A stretch of 36,332 bases of DNA from an uncultured Paracoccaceae bacterium (GTDB lineage: Bacteria; Pseudomonadota; Alphaproteobacteria; Rhodobacterales; Rhodobacteraceae). The stretch spans positions 1-36,332 of the forward strand of contig CALDYW010000131.1 of the NCBI GenBank assembly GCA_937944395.1. Direction: 5' to 3'. The first letter of the stretch is position 1. Every line of letters begins with the position of its first letter. A program made the translations under genes and the position numbers. Positions 1 to 7,535 of this stretch are shown one piece after another. The notes under the pieces are model-generated. The model was given only the letters and a program-made list of their open reading frames with translations. It did no database searches and was not told the DNA's origin.

Positions 1-261
1 GTCTGTCCACGGAAAGGGGAGATCCGTCTGTCACCAGATTTGTGCAACAGAGCCATCCGGGTCGCATCACCGACTTGGCCACCGGTATCGCAGTGTTCAG
101 CTCACGGTGACGTTTTAACGGACGAAATCAATATCTTGAAAAGAATTGACCGAAACTGCGCAGTCGAGAGGTGCGGAGAATATCGGTCCTGAGAGACCGC
201 TTCCGGGCCTCCCGGCAGCAGGGCCAGTGCTCAGCCCCACCAGCATAACCCCCGAAAACAA
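1..261. other. Non-coding leader region, lower GC patch
   Basis: No gene is supported here. Positions about 100-145 are visibly A/T richer than the rest of the window, which fits foreign or intergenic DNA. The only recognisable signal is a possible insertion-sequence end at 38-54. Open frames through this stretch are short or are shadows of the tRNA-Ser region. Confidence 0.5.
38..54. mobile_element. Possible insertion-sequence terminal repeat
   Basis: Read on the minus strand this is GGCTCTGTTGCACAAAT. That closely resembles the terminal inverted repeats of several IS5- and IS6-family elements, which begin GG-CTGTTGCA-AA. No transposase and no partner repeat lie inside the window, so it would be the edge of an element extending left of position 1, or a relic. 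It sits about 260 bp beyond the 3' end of a tRNA-Ser gene, a common neighbourhood for inserted DNA. Confidence 0.35.
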
Positions 262-285
262 GGGAAAATCCGGCCGCAGCCGGAT
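262..285 (-). terminator. Intrinsic terminator after tRNA-Ser
   Basis: On the minus strand a 7-bp stem ATCCGGC/GCCGGAT with a TGCG loop (plus-strand arms 268-274 and 279-285) runs directly into TTTTCCC. It lies 27 bp downstream of the tRNA-Ser 3' end in the right orientation. The U-run is short but the geometry is that of a rho-independent terminator. Confidence 0.7.
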
Positions 286-311
286 CGGGAGACCGCTTTC
301 TCAACGGCAAG

Positions 312-399
312 TGGCGGATGGGGTGGGATTCGAACCCACGGATGCCTGCGCATCGGCGGTTTTCAAGACCGCTGCAATCGACCGCTCTGCCACCCATCC
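312..399 (-). tRNA. tRNA-Ser (anticodon UGA)
   Basis: The minus strand folds into a class II tRNA. The acceptor stem is GGATGGG/CCCATCC, with discriminator G and an encoded CCA (plus 312-314). The anticodon arm GCGGTCTTGAAAACCGC has anticodon TGA. A long variable arm follows (CCGATGCGCAGGCATCCG), then the T arm GTGGGTTCGAATCCCAC. The long variable arm plus UGA identifies serine, reading UCN-type codons. A terminator lies just downstream. Plus-strand open frames across it give the spurious peptide G-W-D-S-N-P-R, which is familiar from mis-translated tRNA genes. Confidence 0.96.
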
Positions 400-646
400 G
401 GCCGGTGCCCGGCCCGGCCCCCGCGCTGGGCGGAAGGGCGAAGCTCACGGCCGGGGATAGTGGCCGCGGCGCGATTCGGCCAGCGCGTCGTGCCCCGCGC
501 GGACCAGGACCTCCGGACTTTCCTTGCCGCAAGGTTGCGGGTAGGATGGCGAAGTGCGGGCCATCGACCCGCACGGGCGAGCAAGGCGCAGGGCAAAGGC
601 GCCGGACGCGGCAACGGACCGCAGGGCAGGATCGGGGGCAGATGCG

Positions 647-1642
647 ATGGCGTATCGTGGGCTCGGGCGCGCCTCCCTGGCACTCGGGATGGTGCTGGCA
701 CTCGCCGCCTGCGAGGAGGGCGGCCTGAACGGCGCGGGCGCAAGCGGCGATGCGGCCTTGCGCCCCTCGAGCCGGATCGTCGAACGCGACGTCGAGGCGC
801 CGCAGGTGTTCCAGACCAACGAGCCGGGCCTCTGGGACGGCCGCCCCTCGCTCGGCGGGGTCTGGGTGGCCTATCCCGGCGTGCGGAACCCCGAACGGGT
901 GATCATCGTCAATGAATCGAACGGACGGTCGGTGATCGGTGCGCTGTTCCGCCGCGAACGCGAGATTCCCGGGCCGCGGCTGCAGGTTTCCTCGGACGCG
1001 GCCGAGGCGCTCGGGCTGCTTGCCGGCCAGCCGACCCCCCTCAGGGTCACCGCGCTCCGCCGCGAGGAATCGACCGAGGCGGTTCCCGCCGAAGAGGAGC
1101 CGCCGCCCGCCGCAGGGCCTGCCGCCGCGGCGGCGGCCGTTCCTGCGGCCGAGGCGATCGCTGCGGCACCGATCGACGCCGGCGCCGCGCCGGACGCGGC
1201 GGCGGATACGGCAGCGGCCGCGCCCGAGGGCAAGCGCCGGGGTCTGTTCGCCGGAATGGCGGAGCGCCGCGCCGCCCGCGAAGCCGCGCGTGCCGCCGCC
1301 GCCGAGGCGGAAGACGCCCGCGCAGCCGAGCCGGCCGCGGCCGCGGCCGCGCCGGCCGCTGCCCCGGCGGCTGCGCCTGCCCCCGCGCCCGCAGCCCCGG
1401 CGGCCAGCATCAGCCAGCCCTGGATCCAGATCGGGATCTTCAGCGTCGAGGCCAATGCCGAGCGCGCCGCGGCGCAGATGCGCGCGGCCGGGCTCCGCGT
1501 GACGATCCGCCGGCAGGAGAGCCAGGGCAAGGTGTTCTGGCGGGTTCTGGTCGGCCCGGCGGCAACCCTGGCGGAACGCGATGCCGCTCTCGCGAAGGTG
1601 AAGGGGCTCGGCTATCGCGACGCCTACGCCGTGCGTAACTGA
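647..1642 (+). CDS. SPOR-domain lipoprotein
   Basis: Predicted outer-membrane lipoprotein of 331 aa. The ATG at 647 is preferred because it gives a clean lipoprotein signal (MAYRGLGR, hydrophobic stretch, LALAAC lipobox, Cys22) and has a G-rich ribosome site just upstream. The longer frame from 554 has only a basic, non-signal N-terminus. Residues about 55-138 form a compact domain whose strand pattern (RVIIVNESNGRSV, then LQVSSDAAEALGL) recalls the RlpA double-psi barrel; that is an inference. Residues about 140-253 are a very Ala/Pro/Glu-rich linker. Residues 254-331 are a SPOR domain (WIQIGIFSVEANAERAA, FWRVLVGP), which in this family binds denuded septal peptidoglycan. It sits 26 bp upstream of a D,D-carboxypeptidase, so a joint role in cell-wall maturation at division is likely. 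Confidence 0.85.
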   Translation: MAYRGLGRASLALGMVLALAACEEGGLNGAGASGDAALRPSSRIVERDVEAPQVFQTNEPGLWDGRPSLGGVWVAYPGVRNPERVIIVNESNGRSVIGALFRREREIPGPRLQVSSDAAEALGLLAGQPTPLRVTALRREESTEAVPAEEEPPPAAGPAAAAAAVPAAEAIAAAPIDAGAAPDAAADTAAAAPEGKRRGLFAGMAERRAAREAARAAAAEAEDARAAEPAAAAAAPAAAPAAAPAPAPAAPAASISQPWIQIGIFSVEANAERAAAQMRAAGLRVTIRRQESQGKVFWRVLVGPAATLAERDAALAKVKGLGYRDAYAVRN

Positions 1643-1668
1643 CCCGGCCACCGGGACGGGAGGATGCC

Positions 1669-2847
1669 ATGGGCAGCATGATCCGGAAGTCTGCAATGAT
1701 CGCGGTCGCGGTTCTCGCAGCCGCGCTCTGGGCCGCGCATCCGGCCCGTGCGGCCTTCGAGACCCGCGCGACCGCCGCCTGGATCTACGACCTGACCACC
1801 GGCACCGTGCTTCTGGCCAAGAACGCCGACGTGCCCCTGCCGCCGGCCTCGATGTCGAAGATCATGACGCTCTACATGCTGTTCGAGGCGATCCGCGACG
1901 GCCGCGTCACGCTCGAGACGCGCTTCACCGTCTCGTCCAACGCGAGCGCGATGCAGGGCTCGACGATGTATCTCGACCCGCGCGACCGGCCGACGGTCGA
2001 GGAGCTCATCAAGGGCATCATCGTCCAGTCCGGCAACGATGCCTGCGTGGTGGTGGCGGAGAACCTGGCCGGGACCGAGGAGGCCTTCTCGCGGCTGATG
2101 ACCGAGCGCGGCCGGGCCCTGGGCCTGAGGCACTCGACCTTCGCCAACTCGACCGGCTGGCCGCATCCCGAACACCGGATGAGCCTGCACGACCTCGGCA
2201 TCGTCGCCGAACGGATCATCGTCGATTTCCCCGAGTTCTACCCCTATTTCGCGATGACCGAGTTCCCCTTCGACGGCCGCGCGCCCTCGAACCACCGCAA
2301 CCGCAACCCCCTGCTCGGGCGGGTCGAGGGGGCGGACGGGCTGAAGACCGGGCACACCTCGGAGGCGGGCTACGGCCTGGTCGGCTCGGCGGTGCAGGGC
2401 GACCGCCGGATCATCTTCGTGATCACGGGCCTTGCCAACGAGGCCGAACGCGCCGAGGAGAGCGAGCGCATCGTCAACTGGGCCTTCCGGCAGTTCGTGG
2501 CGCGCAAGGTGGCGGCGGCCGGAACGCGGATGGGCGAGGCCGAGGTGTTCCTCGGGGCCGAGCGGCGGGTCGGGCTGGTGCCGATGCAGGATCTGACGCT
2601 TCTGGTTCCGGCGGTCGGCGCCGAGGAGGTTGCGGCCGAAATCGTCTATGCCGGGCCGGTGCCGGCGCCCGTCGCGGCAGGCCAGCCGATCGGCGCGCTC
2701 GAGATCCGCATCCCCGGTATGGAAACCCGCCGCGTGCCGCTGGTGGCGGAATCCGCGGTGGCGCGCGGCGGCGTCCTGCGCCGGATGATCACCGCGGCCG
2801 CGGCGCTGTGGGGCCGGGCGCTGGGGATGGCGGCCGGCACGGGGTGA
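1669..2847 (+). CDS. D-alanyl-D-alanine carboxypeptidase (PBP5/6 type)
   Basis: Serine-type D,D-carboxypeptidase (peptidase S11, DacA/DacF-like; 392 aa) that trims the terminal D-Ala of periplasmic peptidoglycan stem peptides. A Sec signal occupies residues 1-28 (MIRKSAMIAVAVLAAALWAAHPARA). All three penicillin-binding motifs are present: S61-M-S-K64 with nucleophile Ser61, S121-G-N123, and K226-T-G228. The C-terminal 130 residues hold the beta-rich PBP5 C-terminal domain (ERRVGLVPMQDLTLLVP) and an amphipathic end. The ATG at 1669 follows GGGAGG at good spacing; Met4 is a possible alternative. It is the second gene of the SPOR/dac/tmk/holB/tatD run, an order conserved in Rhodobacterales. It is intact and of usual length. 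Confidence 0.93.
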   Translation: MGSMIRKSAMIAVAVLAAALWAAHPARAAFETRATAAWIYDLTTGTVLLAKNADVPLPPASMSKIMTLYMLFEAIRDGRVTLETRFTVSSNASAMQGSTMYLDPRDRPTVEELIKGIIVQSGNDACVVVAENLAGTEEAFSRLMTERGRALGLRHSTFANSTGWPHPEHRMSLHDLGIVAERIIVDFPEFYPYFAMTEFPFDGRAPSNHRNRNPLLGRVEGADGLKTGHTSEAGYGLVGSAVQGDRRIIFVITGLANEAERAEESERIVNWAFRQFVARKVAAAGTRMGEAEVFLGAERRVGLVPMQDLTLLVPAVGAEEVAAEIVYAGPVPAPVAAGQPIGALEIRIPGMETRRVPLVAESAVARGGVLRRMITAAAALWGRALGMAAGTG

Positions 2848-2903
2848 GGGTCTGCTTGCACGCAGGGCGGAACACCGATCGCGGTTCCAAGGCGCGGCGT
2901 CCG

Positions 2904-2937
2904 GCGGCCCGCGCGGATCGGCGCAGGCGCGGGCCGC
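2904..2937. other. GC-rich hairpin between dac and tmk
   Basis: A perfect 11-bp inverted repeat (arms 2904-2914 and 2927-2937, 12-nt loop) lies in the 179-bp gap between the carboxypeptidase and tmk. No U-run follows on the plus strand, so it is a weak candidate for a terminator. It may instead modulate read-through or transcript stability between the cell-wall genes and the replication genes. Confidence 0.4.
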
Positions 2938-3026
2938 AACCGCCCTTTCCCCGGGCCGGCGCGTCCCTGCCCGCCCGGCGTGGCCGGCACCCCGGCACAA
3001 CCGCGATTGCAGACGGGTTCTGAGCG

Positions 3027-3650
3027 GTGGCCGGCGGCCTGTTCCTGAGCTTCGAGGGCATCGACGGCGCCGGCAAGTCCACCCAGGCGCGGCGCCTTGC
3101 CGCGACGCTCGAGGCCGAAGGACGCAACGTGCTGCTGACGCGCGAGCCCGGCGGCTCGCCGGGGGCCGAGGCGATCCGGCGGCTCTTGGTCGAGGGCGAG
3201 CCGGGGCGCTGGTCGGGCGAGACCGAGACGCTGCTGTTCACCGCTGCCCGGCGCGACCACCTCGAGCGCACGATCGGCCCCGCGCTCGCGGCCGGCCGGA
3301 TCGTGATCTGCGACCGTTTCGCCGATTCCACCCGCGTCTATCAGGGTGCCGCGCGGGGCGACCTGCGCGGGCTGGTGGACCGGCTGCACGCCGAGGTGAT
3401 CGGGGTCGAACCCGATCTGACGCTCATCATCGACATGGACCCTCGGCTCGCGCTCGGCCGCGGGCTCGCGCGGGCTTCGGGCGAGGACCGGTTCGAGCAC
3501 ATGGGGGCCGGCTTCCAGTCGCGCCTGCGCGACGGTTTCCGCGCCCTTGCCGGCGAGTTCCCCAACCGCTGCCGCCTGATCGACGGTGCGAGGCCCGAGC
3601 CCGAGGTCGCCGCCGAGGTGCTGGCGCTGGTGCGCCCGCGGCTGGCGTGA
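3027..3650 (+). CDS. tmk: Thymidylate kinase
   Basis: Phosphorylates dTMP to dTDP with ATP, the essential step shared by de novo and salvage dTTP synthesis (cytoplasmic; 207 aa, the usual length). The P-loop is G11-IDGAGKS18 and is preceded by the typical FLSFEG strand. The DR(F/Y) nucleotide-binding motif is CDRFADSTRVYQG. The LID segment (LARASGEDRFE) carries basic residues as in the E. coli type. The GTG start at 3027 begins exactly at the conserved N-terminal strand, and no upstream ATG is available in frame. Its TGA overlaps the GTG of holB (GTGA), indicating translational coupling, a common tmk-holB arrangement. Confidence 0.95.
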   Translation: MAGGLFLSFEGIDGAGKSTQARRLAATLEAEGRNVLLTREPGGSPGAEAIRRLLVEGEPGRWSGETETLLFTAARRDHLERTIGPALAAGRIVICDRFADSTRVYQGAARGDLRGLVDRLHAEVIGVEPDLTLIIDMDPRLALGRGLARASGEDRFEHMGAGFQSRLRDGFRALAGEFPNRCRLIDGARPEPEVAAEVLALVRPRLA

Positions 3651-4771
3651 CCGAGGCCGCGGAAATCCCCGAAGCCGACCGGGTGGAAGGTGCGCCCCAC
3701 CCGCGCGAGACCTCTGCCCTGTTCGGTCACGACGCGGCCGAAGCGGCGGTACTGGCGGCCCGTGCCGGCGGGCGGATGCCCCACGCCTGGCTGATCGCCG
3801 GCCCGCGCGGGATCGGCAAGGCAACCCTCGCCTGGCGGATCGCGCGGTTTCTGCTGACCGCCCCCGAAGCCGGTGGGGACGCGGGGCTGTTCGGAACTGC
3901 GCCCCAGCCCCGGACGCTCGACACCGATCCCGCCCATCCGGTCGGGCGGCGGATCGCGGCGATGTCCGAGCCGCGCCTGCACCTCGTCCGCCGCGGCTGG
4001 GACGACGAGCGCAAGGCCTTCCGCACCCAGATCGGAATCGACGAGGTGCGCGCCCTGCGCAGCTTCTTCCAGCTCAGCGCCGCCGACGGCGGCACCCGCG
4101 TGGCGATCCTCGATGCCGCCGACGAGATGACGGCCGCCGCCGCGAACGGGCTGCTGAAGCTACTCGAGGAGCCGCCGCCGCAGGCGGTGCTGCTCATCGT
4201 CTGCCACCGGCCGGCGGCGCTGCTGCCGACGATCCGCTCGCGCTGCCGCATGCTGCGGCTCCGGCCCCTTGGCGCGAAAGACCTGGCCGCCGCGCTCGCC
4301 GCCACCGGAACCGACGCCGCGGCCACGGCGACGCTTGCCGAGCTCGCGGCGGGATCGGTCGGCGAGGCGGTGCGGCTTCAGGCCGAGGACGGACCCGCGC
4401 TCTACGCCGCCCTGGTCGGGCTCTGGCGAGAGCGGCTCGACCGGCCGGCGGCGATCCGGCTGGCCGAAGGCAGCGCCGGCAGGGGGCGCGAGGGCCGGCT
4501 CGATACGCTGGTGCGGCTGATCGAGGTCTTCCTCGCACGGCTTGCCCTGACCGGCGCCGGCGCCGCGCCGGCCGAGGCGGTTCCGGGCGAGGCTGCCGTT
4601 GCGGCGCGCCTGGCCCCCGACCTCCGGGCGGGGCAGGTCTGGGCCGAGCTTGCCGCAGGGCTGGCCGCGCGGTCGCGACGGGCGCGGGCGGTGAACCTTG
4701 ACCCGCCGGCGCTGATCCTCGATATGCTCGTGGCCATCGACCGGACGGCGGCGGAGATCTCCGCCCGGTGA
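3647..4771 (+). CDS. holB: DNA polymerase III subunit delta'
   Basis: Clamp-loader delta' subunit (374 aa), which with delta and tau/gamma opens the beta sliding clamp. It has an AAA+ fold with a Walker-A-like segment G52-PRGIGK58 after the strand PHAWLIAG. The sensor-type motif RSRCRMLRL is clear (SRC, the arginine finger of clamp-loader subunits). The AAA+ lid (IRSRCRMLRLRPLGAKDLAAAL) and a C-terminal helical collar follow. The four-cysteine zinc module of some delta' proteins is not evident. The GTG start overlaps the tmk stop by 4 bp, and tatD follows after 19 bp. The order tmk-holB-tatD is widespread in proteobacteria and supports the assignment. Confidence 0.93.
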   Translation: MTEAAEIPEADRVEGAPHPRETSALFGHDAAEAAVLAARAGGRMPHAWLIAGPRGIGKATLAWRIARFLLTAPEAGGDAGLFGTAPQPRTLDTDPAHPVGRRIAAMSEPRLHLVRRGWDDERKAFRTQIGIDEVRALRSFFQLSAADGGTRVAILDAADEMTAAAANGLLKLLEEPPPQAVLLIVCHRPAALLPTIRSRCRMLRLRPLGAKDLAAALAATGTDAAATATLAELAAGSVGEAVRLQAEDGPALYAALVGLWRERLDRPAAIRLAEGSAGRGREGRLDTLVRLIEVFLARLALTGAGAAPAEAVPGEAAVAARLAPDLRAGQVWAELAAGLAARSRRARAVNLDPPALILDMLVAIDRTAAEISAR

Positions 4772-4790
4772 GGCACGCGGAGTCCCCGGA

Positions 4791-5648
4791 ATGACCGAGC
4801 CCAACCCGACCGCCGCGGGCGCCGAGGCGCCTCCGGGAAACGTGCCCGAGATCGTGGACAGCCACTGCCACCTCGACTTTCCCGAACTCGCCGCAGACCT
4901 GCCCGCGGTGATCGCCCGCGCCCGGGCCGCAGGCGTCACCCGGATGGTGACGATCTGCACGCGGCTGGCCGACGAACCCGCGGTCCGCGCCCTCGCCGAG
5001 GGCCACGAGGGCGTGTTCTACGCCGCCGGCGTCCATCCGATGCACGCCCACGAGGATCCTCCGGCCACGGTCGCGGCGCTGGTCGCGCTCGCCCGCCACC
5101 CCCGTTTCGTCGGCATCGGCGAGACCGGGCTCGACTTCCACTACACCGCCGGCACCGCCGCCGCGCAGGAGGCGAGCCTGCGCGTCCACATCGAGGCGGC
5201 GCGGCAGACCGGCCTGCCGCTGATCGTGCACGCCCGCGACGCCGACGCGGCCATGGCCGGCATCCTCGCCGAGGAACACCGTGCCGGCGCCTTTTCGGCC
5301 GTGATGCATTGCTTCACCTCGGGCCCGGCCCTGGCCGAGGCGGCGCTGGATCTCGGCTTCTATCTGTCGATGTCGGGAATCGCTGCCTTTCCGAAATCGG
5401 CCGACCTGCGCGCGATCTTCGCCGCCGCCCCGCCCGAGCGCATCCTGGTCGAGACCGATGCGCCCTATCTCGCCCCGCCGCCGCACCGCGGGCAACGCAA
5501 CGAACCGGCCTTCACCGTGCATACGGCGCGCGCCGGGGCCGCGCTGTTCGGCATGGACTACGCCGATTTCGCGCGGCTCACCTCGGCCAACTTCGACCGG
5601 CTGTTCTCCCGTGCCGCCGCTGCCGCCGGGCGCGAGGCCGCCGCCTGA
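4791..5648 (+). CDS. TatD-family metal-dependent hydrolase
   Basis: TatD-type TIM-barrel hydrolase (285 aa; the family acts as a 3'-5' exonuclease/DNase with divalent metals, and the physiological role of individual members varies). Metal ligands are visible: H25-x-H27 in DSHCHLDF, Glu in GIGETGLDFHY, His in LPLIVHARDAD and VMHCFTSG, and Asp in ETDAPYLAP. The first about 20 residues precede the conserved core, so a slightly later start is possible. The ATG at 4791 has a reasonable upstream G-rich site. The stop overlaps the start of the next metallo-hydrolase (TGATG), so the two are co-translated. Confidence 0.92.
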   Translation: MTEPNPTAAGAEAPPGNVPEIVDSHCHLDFPELAADLPAVIARARAAGVTRMVTICTRLADEPAVRALAEGHEGVFYAAGVHPMHAHEDPPATVAALVALARHPRFVGIGETGLDFHYTAGTAAAQEASLRVHIEAARQTGLPLIVHARDADAAMAGILAEEHRAGAFSAVMHCFTSGPALAEAALDLGFYLSMSGIAAFPKSADLRAIFAAAPPERILVETDAPYLAPPPHRGQRNEPAFTVHTARAGAALFGMDYADFARLTSANFDRLFSRAAAAAGREAAA

Positions 5649-6445
5649 TGGCGCGGCTTGTCTTCACCATCCTCGGCTGCGGATCCTCGGGCGGGGTGCC
5701 GAGGCTCGGCAACGACTGGGGCGCCTGCGACCCGACCGATCCGCGCAACCTGCGGCGGCGCTGCTCGCTTCTGGTCGAAAGGCACGACGGCGATGGCGCG
5801 ACGCGGGTGCTGATCGACACCTCGCCCGACATGCGCGCGCAGCTTCTCGACGCCGGGGTGGGGGTGCTCGATGCCGTGGCCTGGACCCACGCCCATGCCG
5901 ACCATGTGCACGGCCTCGACGACCTGCGGCAGATCGTGTTCAACCGCCGGCGCCGGCTGCCGGTCTGGGCCGACGGACCGACGCAGGAGGCGCTGTTGGC
6001 CCGCTTCGGCTATGCCTTCGTCCAGCCCGCGGACAGCCCCTACCCGCCGATCCTCGAGATGCACACGATCCGCGGCCCCTTCGCCGTGCCCGGGCCCGGC
6101 GGCGAGATCGCGCTGACGCCCTTTGCCGTGCGCCATGGCTCGATCGATTCGCTCGGCTTCCGCATCGGCCCGGTGGCCTACCTGCCCGACGTGGCCGAGA
6201 TCCCCGACGAGGTCTGGCCCCTGCTCGAGGGGCTCGACTGCTGGGTGCTCGACGCCCTGCGCCGCACCCCCCACCCCACCCATGCGCACCTCGCCCGGTC
6301 GCTGGAGTGGATCGAGCGGGCACGCCCCGCGCGGGCGATCCTGACCAACATGCACGTCGATCTCGACTATGCCACCGTCGATGCCGAGACGCCGCCGCAC
6401 GTCAACCCCGCGCACGACGGTCTGAGGCTGGTCTACGAGCTGTGA
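5648..6445 (+). CDS. MBL-fold metallo-hydrolase, PhnP-like
   Basis: Metallo-beta-lactamase-fold phosphodiesterase-like protein of 265 aa, most like the PhnP/RNase Z-related group. It begins with the typical FTILGCGSSGGVPRLG strand-turn and has the di-metal motif HAHADHVHGLDD. Later ligands are in FAVRHGSIDSLGFRI, the LPDVAEIPDE segment and NMHVDLDYAT. The ATG at 5648 overlaps the tatD stop; a longer frame upstream simply reads through tatD out of frame. In Rhodobacterales this gene usually follows tatD, and its exact substrate is not established. PhnP proper acts on cyclic phosphodiesters in phosphonate breakdown, but no phn genes are present here. Confidence 0.88.
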   Translation: MARLVFTILGCGSSGGVPRLGNDWGACDPTDPRNLRRRCSLLVERHDGDGATRVLIDTSPDMRAQLLDAGVGVLDAVAWTHAHADHVHGLDDLRQIVFNRRRRLPVWADGPTQEALLARFGYAFVQPADSPYPPILEMHTIRGPFAVPGPGGEIALTPFAVRHGSIDSLGFRIGPVAYLPDVAEIPDEVWPLLEGLDCWVLDALRRTPHPTHAHLARSLEWIERARPARAILTNMHVDLDYATVDAETPPHVNPAHDGLRLVYEL

Positions 6446-6446
6446 G

Positions 6447-7376
6447 GTGACCGCGCTTCTCGAGGTCATCCTTCCCGTCTTCCTGGTGATCGGCGCGGGG
6501 GCGCTCTGCCGCTGGAGGGGCTGGATCGGAGAGTCCGGGATCGACGGCCTGATGGCCTTCACCCAGGGCTTCGCCATCCCCTGCCTGCTGTTTCGCGCGA
6601 TGGTCGATCTCGACCTCGCGGCCACCTTCCACCCCGCGCTGTTCCTCAGCTTCTACGGCGGGGCGACCGCGGGGTTCCTGGCCGGGCTGTTCGGCGCGCG
6701 CGTCCTGTTCGGCCGGCCGTGGGAGGACAGCGTGGCGGTGGGCTTCTGCGGTCTGTTCTCGAACTCGCTGCTGCTCGGCCTGCCGATCACCGAACGCGCC
6801 TACGGGCCCGGGGCGCTCGATGCGAACTTCGCCATAATCGCGCTGCACGCGCCCTTCTGCTACGTCCTCGGCATCGGCGCGATGGAAGTGGTGCGCGCCC
6901 GCGGGCGCGGGGTCGCCGCGGCGGCGCGGGCGATCGGCGCCGCTCTCGGGCGCAACGCCCTGGTGATCGGCATCCTGCTCGGGCTGGCCGCGAACCTGAC
7001 CGGGTTGCCGCTGCCGGGGGCGTTTGCCGAGGCGGTCGATCTGGTCGTGCACGCCGCCCTGCCGGCCGCCCTGTTCGGGCTGGGCGGCGTGCTCTACCGC
7101 TACCGCCCCGAGGGCGACCTGCGCCTGATCCTCTTCGTGGTCGCGGTCTCGCTGCTCCTGCACCCGGCGCTGGTCTGGCTGATCGGCCGCGCCGCCGGCC
7201 TGACGCTCGAGCAGTTCCGCTCGGCGGTGCTGACCGCGGCGATGGCGCCGGGCGTCAATGCCTATGTCTTCGCCAACCTCTACGGCGTCGCCCGGCGCGT
7301 CGCCGCCTCGGCGGTGCTGATCGGCACGCTGGGCGCGATCCTGACCGTCTGGGGCTGGCTTGCGCTTCTGCCCTGA
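6447..7376 (+). CDS. AEC-family carrier (auxin efflux carrier-like)
   Basis: Integral membrane transporter of the AEC family (309 aa, about ten transmembrane helices). The protein opens with a helix (LLEVILPVFLVIGAGALC). It contains the paired five-helix halves typical of AEC permeases, including SNSLLLGLPITERAYG in the first half and TAAMAPGVNAYVFANLYG in the second, both with helix-breaking Pro/Gly/Asn. Bacterial members move organic acids such as malate or malonate; the substrate here is unknown. A GTG start at 6447 follows the preceding stop by one base, so it is the last gene of the operon. A convergent ABC operon lies beyond. Confidence 0.88.
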   Translation: MTALLEVILPVFLVIGAGALCRWRGWIGESGIDGLMAFTQGFAIPCLLFRAMVDLDLAATFHPALFLSFYGGATAGFLAGLFGARVLFGRPWEDSVAVGFCGLFSNSLLLGLPITERAYGPGALDANFAIIALHAPFCYVLGIGAMEVVRARGRGVAAAARAIGAALGRNALVIGILLGLAANLTGLPLPGAFAEAVDLVVHAALPAALFGLGGVLYRYRPEGDLRLILFVVAVSLLLHPALVWLIGRAAGLTLEQFRSAVLTAAMAPGVNAYVFANLYGVARRVAASAVLIGTLGAILTVWGWLALLP

Positions 7377-7388
7377 CCCTCACCGGGT

Positions 7389-7441
7389 CGGTTCCCGGCC
7401 GCAATGGCCGGAAGCAGCCCACGGGCCGGGCTCGGGAACCG
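7389..7441. terminator. Bidirectional hairpin between convergent operons
   Basis: A nested inverted repeat lies in the 159-bp gap between the convergent AEC carrier and potC-like genes. The outer arms CGGTTCCCG (7389-7397) and CGGGAACCG (7433-7441) can pair, and an inner CGGCC/GGCCG hairpin (7396-7410, GCAAT loop) competes. There is no U-run, so termination here would be weak or factor-aided. Position and symmetry are the main evidence. Confidence 0.4.
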
Positions 7442-7450
7442 CCCCGCCCC

Positions 7451-7492
7451 GTTCCATTCCCCCCGTTCCATTCCCCCCGTTCCACTCCCGGG
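7451..7492. repeat. 14-bp direct repeat, three copies
   Basis: GTTCCATTCCCCCC occurs twice head to tail (7451-7464, 7465-7478), followed by the variant GTTCCACTCCCGGG (7479-7492). It lies between the ends of two convergent genes. It is too short and has no spacers, so it is not CRISPR. Slippage of a simple unit is the likeliest origin. Confidence 0.85.
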
Positions 7493-7535
7493 GCGCCGGC
7501 GACGTCGCCCGGAGACCGGCGGGTCCGCCCCGGCA

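Noticed and set aside
146-460. 104-codon plus-strand ORF across the tRNA-Ser
   Set aside because: It contains the peptide pattern produced by translating a tRNA gene in reverse and has no other support.
7451-7492. Possible CRISPR-like array (also considered at 12332-12373 and 25201-25256)
   Set aside because: The repeats are adjacent units without spacers, only two or three copies, and no cas genes are present.
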